A DNA stretch of 8,796 bases, taken from contig QMVI01000037.1 of NCBI GenBank assembly GCA_003661015.1, forward strand, positions 1 to 8,796, read 5' to 3'. The translations under genes and the position numbers were made by a program. This document shows, in pieces, positions 6,615 to 8,796 of the stretch (the stretch's first letter is position 1; each line of letters starts with the position of its first letter). Source of the stretch: Methanosarcinales archaeon (GTDB lineage Archaea > Halobacteriota > Methanosarcinia > DSM-18856 > Methermicoccaceae). A model generated the notes under the pieces. That model made no database searches. It was not told the origin of the DNA and worked only from the letters and a program-made list of their open reading frames with translations.

Positions 6615-7312
6615 CAACAAACCTCCATCCACTGCACATCAACAACCTCCGAGAGAATTGAGAGCAAGTAAGAAGCCCATCTAAGCTTTTTCCTCTTCAT
6701 ATACGACACACTTGCATCATCAAAGTCGAAGCCAAGCAAGAGGATGTTATTTGCTCCGAATGCTGTTGCCATGTACGCACATCTGTCTCCGTCTGTGAAG
6801 CCACCGAAGTTGTACACTGTGTCAAAAGGCTTCGACTGGGTTGTTCCAACCACATTTGTGAGAGCCGGAACATGCTCACGAACCAGATGGATATTATCTC
6901 CATGAGCATGCACAACGACAACAGCTCCTTTTCGATTAGCCTCTAATATGTCCTCAACACACCCATCAAGGTCACTCACGATTATATCCGGAATCAACCC
7001 CACATCGAGCAGTTTCGAGGTTGCACCATCTGCACTAATAATCGCCCTCTCCTTGCCATTACCCTCATTCTTGCCTAGTTTTTCGATGTGTCTTTTGAGA
7101 ACCTTTGCATCTCCACACACAATTACATCCTTCGTGATAATTGTCTTTAAGATACACGAATCAGCAAGAGCCATGGTTGACAGCAACCGTGCCGAGTTTT
7201 CATCATCCTTTCTGCTGAAGCCCATGTCCCTCAAAATCTACTCATATACGGGCTCCCACCACCCAAAATCTATGTTTCCATTCTCATCCCATGATATGTG
7301 TGTAGACACCAT
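6614..7312 (-). CDS. mptE: 6-hydroxymethyl-7,8-dihydropterin pyrophosphokinase, with an in-frame TAG at codon 25
   Basis: MptE transfers pyrophosphate from ATP to 6-hydroxymethyl-7,8-dihydropterin in archaeal (methano)pterin synthesis; it belongs to the DUF115 / MptE-like family. Counting from the ATG at 7312 the frame has 232 positions, about the family length. Motifs are SADGAT at 93-98, PDIIVSDLDG at 108-117, HAHGDN at 135-140, GGFTDGDR at 170-177 and GFDF at 194-197. Codon 25 is TAG. The sequence before it, WWEPVYE (18-24), and after it, ILRDMGFSRKDDE, together look like one continuous family N-terminus, with no frameshift needed. If UAG stops translation, the product must restart at the TTG at 7234 or ATG at 7225, losing 26 or 29 residues, and neither has a well-spaced ribosome binding site. 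GGTGAT (7323-7328) lies ten bases before the ATG at 7312, and a TATA-like element lies at 7336-7343. The family assignment is secure; the meaning of the TAG is not. Confidence 0.85.
6621..6626 (-). promoter_or_regulatory. Ribosome binding site deciding the hisS start
   Basis: GGAGGT on the minus strand inside the last codons of mptE, six bases before the hisS ATG at 6614. It rules out the upstream GTG at 6632 as the main start. Confidence 0.7.
7238..7240 (-). other. In-frame amber (TAG) codon in mptE
   Basis: The minus-strand codons here read TAT GAG TAG ATT TTG AGG GAC ATG. Frame and family resemblance are kept on both sides. Explanations are UAG decoded as an amino acid (pyrrolysine in some archaea), a nonsense mutation with downstream restart, or a base-call error (TAG is one change from GAG, AAG or CAG). 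The window cannot decide between them. Confidence 0.7.
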
Positions 7313-7322
7313 CCCAATACAA

Positions 7323-7328
7323 ATCACC
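7323..7328 (-). promoter_or_regulatory. Possible ribosome binding site for the full-length mptE frame
   Basis: GGTGAT on the minus strand, ten bases before the ATG at 7312. It supports initiation upstream of the TAG codon. If the transcript starts where the TATA-like element predicts (near 7313), this site would lie outside the mRNA, so its use is uncertain. Confidence 0.4.
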
Positions 7329-7335
7329 ATCCATA

Positions 7336-7343
7336 TTTATATA
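7336..7343. promoter_or_regulatory. Shared TATA-like element between mptE and the phosphorylase gene
   Basis: TTTATATA on the plus strand is an exact archaeal TATA consensus; the minus strand reads TATATAAA. The plus-strand ATG at 7363 is 27 bases from the first base of the box, and the minus-strand ATG at 7312 is 31 bases from the other end. Usual archaeal spacing therefore predicts leaderless or nearly leaderless transcripts. The plus-strand gene has no Shine-Dalgarno sequence, which fits this. Whether one box serves both directions is inference. Confidence 0.55.
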
Positions 7344-7362
7344 TCCCACTTAAAGAATTATC

Positions 7363-8049
7363 ATGCTCGGAGTTATTGGTGGTACTTTACTCCTTGGCTC
7401 AGACATCATCCATGAGCTTGAAGAGAAGGTTGTGAGTACAAAATACGGTGATGTGAGGTGTTATGTGGGAGATTTCGTGGTTTTGATGCGTCATGGCACA
7501 AATCAAGAGATCCCTCCGCACAGAGTCAATCACAAAGCAAACATATGGGCGTTGAAAATGATGGGTGTGGAGAAGGTTGTGAGCATAAATTCTACTGGCT
7601 CACTCAAAGAGGAAATCAAGCCAAACTCGATTCTCATCCCCCATGATTTCGTCTGTTTCTGGGATGTTCCTACATTCTATGAAGACAGAGTACATCATGC
7701 ACTTCCAGAAATCGATGAAGAAATGAGAAAGAGATTGATAGAGAGTGCGAATGGGATTGGAAATGTGTATGAGAATGGTGTATATGTGCAGACAAAAGGC
7801 CCAAGACTCGAAACAAAGGCAGAGGTCAGGGTGTTATCAACATTTGGTGATGTGGTGGGAATGACGTTCGCATCAGAGGCAACACTGTGTGCGGAGGTTG
7901 GCATACCGATAGCAAGCATATGTTCTGTGGACAATTATGCACATGGAATAAAAGGCAGAATAACAATGGACGAAATCTTCAAGAGTGCAAAGGCAAATCA
8001 GCAGAGGATACTGAGCGTACTAAACAAGTACATAAACAAGATACCCTGA
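7363..8049 (+). CDS. 6-oxopurine nucleoside / S-methyl-5'-thioinosine phosphorylase (MTAP/PNP family)
   Basis: This family cleaves purine nucleosides or 5'-methylthionucleosides with phosphate, in purine and methylthioadenosine salvage. The 228-residue protein has the N-terminal phosphate-binding GVIGGT (3-8), RHG at 43-45, PPHRVNHKAN at 51-60, INSTGS at 75-80, GPRLET at 146-151, VGMTFASEA at 165-173 and SVDNYAHG at 188-195. The last motif carries Asn where adenine-specific MTAPs have the second Asp of their base-binding DYD segment. That suggests a 6-oxopurine base (hypoxanthine, guanine), so methylthioinosine phosphorylase is more likely than true MTA phosphorylase; this is inference. It is slightly shorter than many relatives (about 250-270 residues) but ends cleanly. 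The ATG at 7363 has no ribosome binding site and is probably leaderless from the TATA box at 7336-7343. It diverges from mptE and is followed by a 110-base gap. Confidence 0.9.
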   Translation: MLGVIGGTLLLGSDIIHELEEKVVSTKYGDVRCYVGDFVVLMRHGTNQEIPPHRVNHKANIWALKMMGVEKVVSINSTGSLKEEIKPNSILIPHDFVCFWDVPTFYEDRVHHALPEIDEEMRKRLIESANGIGNVYENGVYVQTKGPRLETKAEVRVLSTFGDVVGMTFASEATLCAEVGIPIASICSVDNYAHGIKGRITMDEIFKSAKANQQRILSVLNKYINKIP

Positions 8050-8073
8050 AGGATAACCTTATTTAGTTTTATG

Positions 8074-8103
8074 TTAGAAACAGTATTAGAACACATTAGA
8101 AAC
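8074..8103 (+). repeat. Three TTAGAA direct repeats upstream of dnaG
   Basis: TTAGAAAC at 8074-8081, TTAGAACA at 8086-8093 and TTAGAAAC at 8096-8103, with start-to-start spacing of 12 and 10 bases, close to one helical turn. A weak TATA-like TTATTTAG lies at 8059-8066. The repeats could be a regulator site or chance in AT-rich DNA. Nothing else of note lies in 8050-8149 apart from a weak A/T stem with a GTAA loop at 8130-8145. Confidence 0.3.
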
Positions 8104-8149
8104 GCTCATCGAATCACTTGTAGATGGGCTTTTCTGTAAAGAAAAAGAA

Positions 8150-8155
8150 GGTGAT
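8150..8155 (+). promoter_or_regulatory. Ribosome binding site of dnaG
   Basis: GGTGAT within AAGGTGATG, complementary to the archaeal 16S 3' end, four bases before the ATG at 8160. It fixes the dnaG start. Confidence 0.7.
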
Positions 8156-8159
8156 GTAA

Positions 8160-8796
8160 ATGCAGAATCCAGATACCACTAAATATCTCATCCATGCGAG
8201 AATAAATGTGGAAGGTGTTGTTGAGAGGCCCGATGTAGTTGGAGCCATATTTGGTCAGACAGAGGGTTTGCTCGGAGATGACCTTGACCTGAGGGAGCTT
8301 CAGAAGACGGGAAGGATTGGAAGGATTGAAGTAAAGCTGAGACTCAAGAATGGCAAGGTAAGTGGAACGATTGAGATCCCCTCAAGCCTCGACAAAGTTG
8401 AGACTGCGATACTCGCTGCTGCTCTTGAGACCATAGACAGAATAGGGCCATGTGTTGCAAAGATAGAGGTTGAGAAGGTTGAGGATGTGAGGAAATCTAA
8501 GCGGAACCAGATTATCGAGAGAGCTAAGGAGATTCTTACCAGACTCTTCGATGAAGGTGTACCCGAAAGTCAAGAAATTACTGAGGAAGTGAAGAAAGCA
8601 ATCAGAGTTGAGAACATCGTTGAATGGGGACCTGAAAAACTTCCTGCAGGACCTGATATCGATGAGTCTGATGAGATAATAATCGTTGAGGGGAGGGCAG
8701 ACGTTCTGAACCTTCTCCGGTATGGTATAAAGAACGCAATTGCCATTGGAGGAACAAACGTTCCTAAATCGATAGCAGAGTTGTGCAAAAACAAGA
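8160..8796 (+). CDS. dnaG: Archaeal DnaG-type primase / exosome-associated protein (partial)
   Basis: Archaeal DnaG has a TOPRIM domain like bacterial primase; it has primase activity in vitro and is a stable subunit of the archaeal RNA exosome through its N-terminal domain. The window holds the first 212 residues of a protein usually above 400; the 3' end runs off the window. The N-terminal domain is highly typical: PDTTKYLIHARI, VVERPDVVGAIFGQTEGLLG at 20-39, DLRELQKTGRIGRIEV, IPSSLDKVETAILAA. The TOPRIM domain begins near 171, with its conserved Glu in DEIIIVEGRADVLNLLRYG (171-189), then AIAIGGTNVPKS. The metal-binding DxD part lies beyond the window. The ATG is set by a strong GGTGAT. No stop or frameshift is seen. 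Its promoter is not clear; it may share the upstream phosphorylase transcript across 110 bases or have a weak promoter of its own. Confidence 0.96.
   Translation, partial: MQNPDTTKYLIHARINVEGVVERPDVVGAIFGQTEGLLGDDLDLRELQKTGRIGRIEVKLRLKNGKVSGTIEIPSSLDKVETAILAAALETIDRIGPCVAKIEVEKVEDVRKSKRNQIIERAKEILTRLFDEGVPESQEITEEVKKAIRVENIVEWGPEKLPAGPDIDESDEIIIVEGRADVLNLLRYGIKNAIAIGGTNVPKSIAELCKNK

Noticed and set aside
7223..7234. TTG at 7234 or ATG at 7225 as the true mptE start, making the TAG irrelevant
   Set aside because: Kept as an alternative but not preferred: the codons before the TAG also match the family, the TTG has no ribosome binding site, and the GAGGG before the ATG is only two bases away.
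6948..7415. A 155-residue plus-strand open frame across mptE and into the phosphorylase gene
   Set aside because: It is a reverse-strand shadow of mptE and runs out of frame into the phosphorylase gene, with no family resemblance.
8071..8139. A 22-codon ORF (MLETVLEHIRNAHR...) upstream of dnaG
   Set aside because: No ribosome binding site, no promoter at leaderless distance, and no conserved feature; likely chance in an intergenic gap.

Overview
This window is archaeal. It encodes a histone-fold protein, an archaeal-type DnaG, an archaeal CoaBC fusion and MptE, the pyrophosphokinase of archaeal (methano)pterin synthesis. Shine-Dalgarno sequences are of the archaeal GGAGG/GGTGAT type and there are TATA boxes. 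Methanopterin synthesis points to a euryarchaeote using tetrahydromethanopterin C1 chemistry (methanogen, ANME-type methane oxidiser, Archaeoglobus-like or relative). I cannot name the lineage from this window.

Layout. Positions 1-7312 are a nearly continuous minus-strand run. In transcription order it reads mptE, hisS, a 106-base AT-rich promoter gap, histone, HD-domain phosphohydrolase, coaBC, carA, carB (cut by the window start, N-terminal half only). Gene joints are tight: mptE/hisS overlap at TGATG, HD/coaBC are 4 bases apart, coaBC/carA 37 bases apart, and carA/carB overlap at TAATG. From 7363 onward the plus strand carries a 6-oxopurine nucleoside / methylthioinosine phosphorylase, then a 110-base gap and dnaG (cut by the window end). 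The mptE and phosphorylase genes diverge around one TATA-like element placed at about leaderless distance from both start codons.

Function. These are core housekeeping genes: arginine/pyrimidine precursor synthesis (carAB), coenzyme A (coaBC), histidyl-tRNA charging (hisS), pterin cofactor synthesis (mptE), purine and methylthio salvage, chromatin, and DnaG. There is no mobile element, CRISPR array, rRNA or recognisable tRNA.

Points worth attention. (1) mptE has one in-frame TAG at codon 25. Sequence resembling the family N-terminus lies on both sides of it, and none of the seven complete genes ends in TAG, so UAG readthrough (for example as pyrrolysine) deserves testing against pseudogene or sequencing-error explanations. 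(2) The HD-domain gene has conserved family sequence upstream of every in-frame ATG, GTG or TTG. Its apparent start is an ATT after a strong Shine-Dalgarno, or else one base is missing in a GGGG run. (3) The histone promoter carries a nested inverted repeat over the predicted transcription start.
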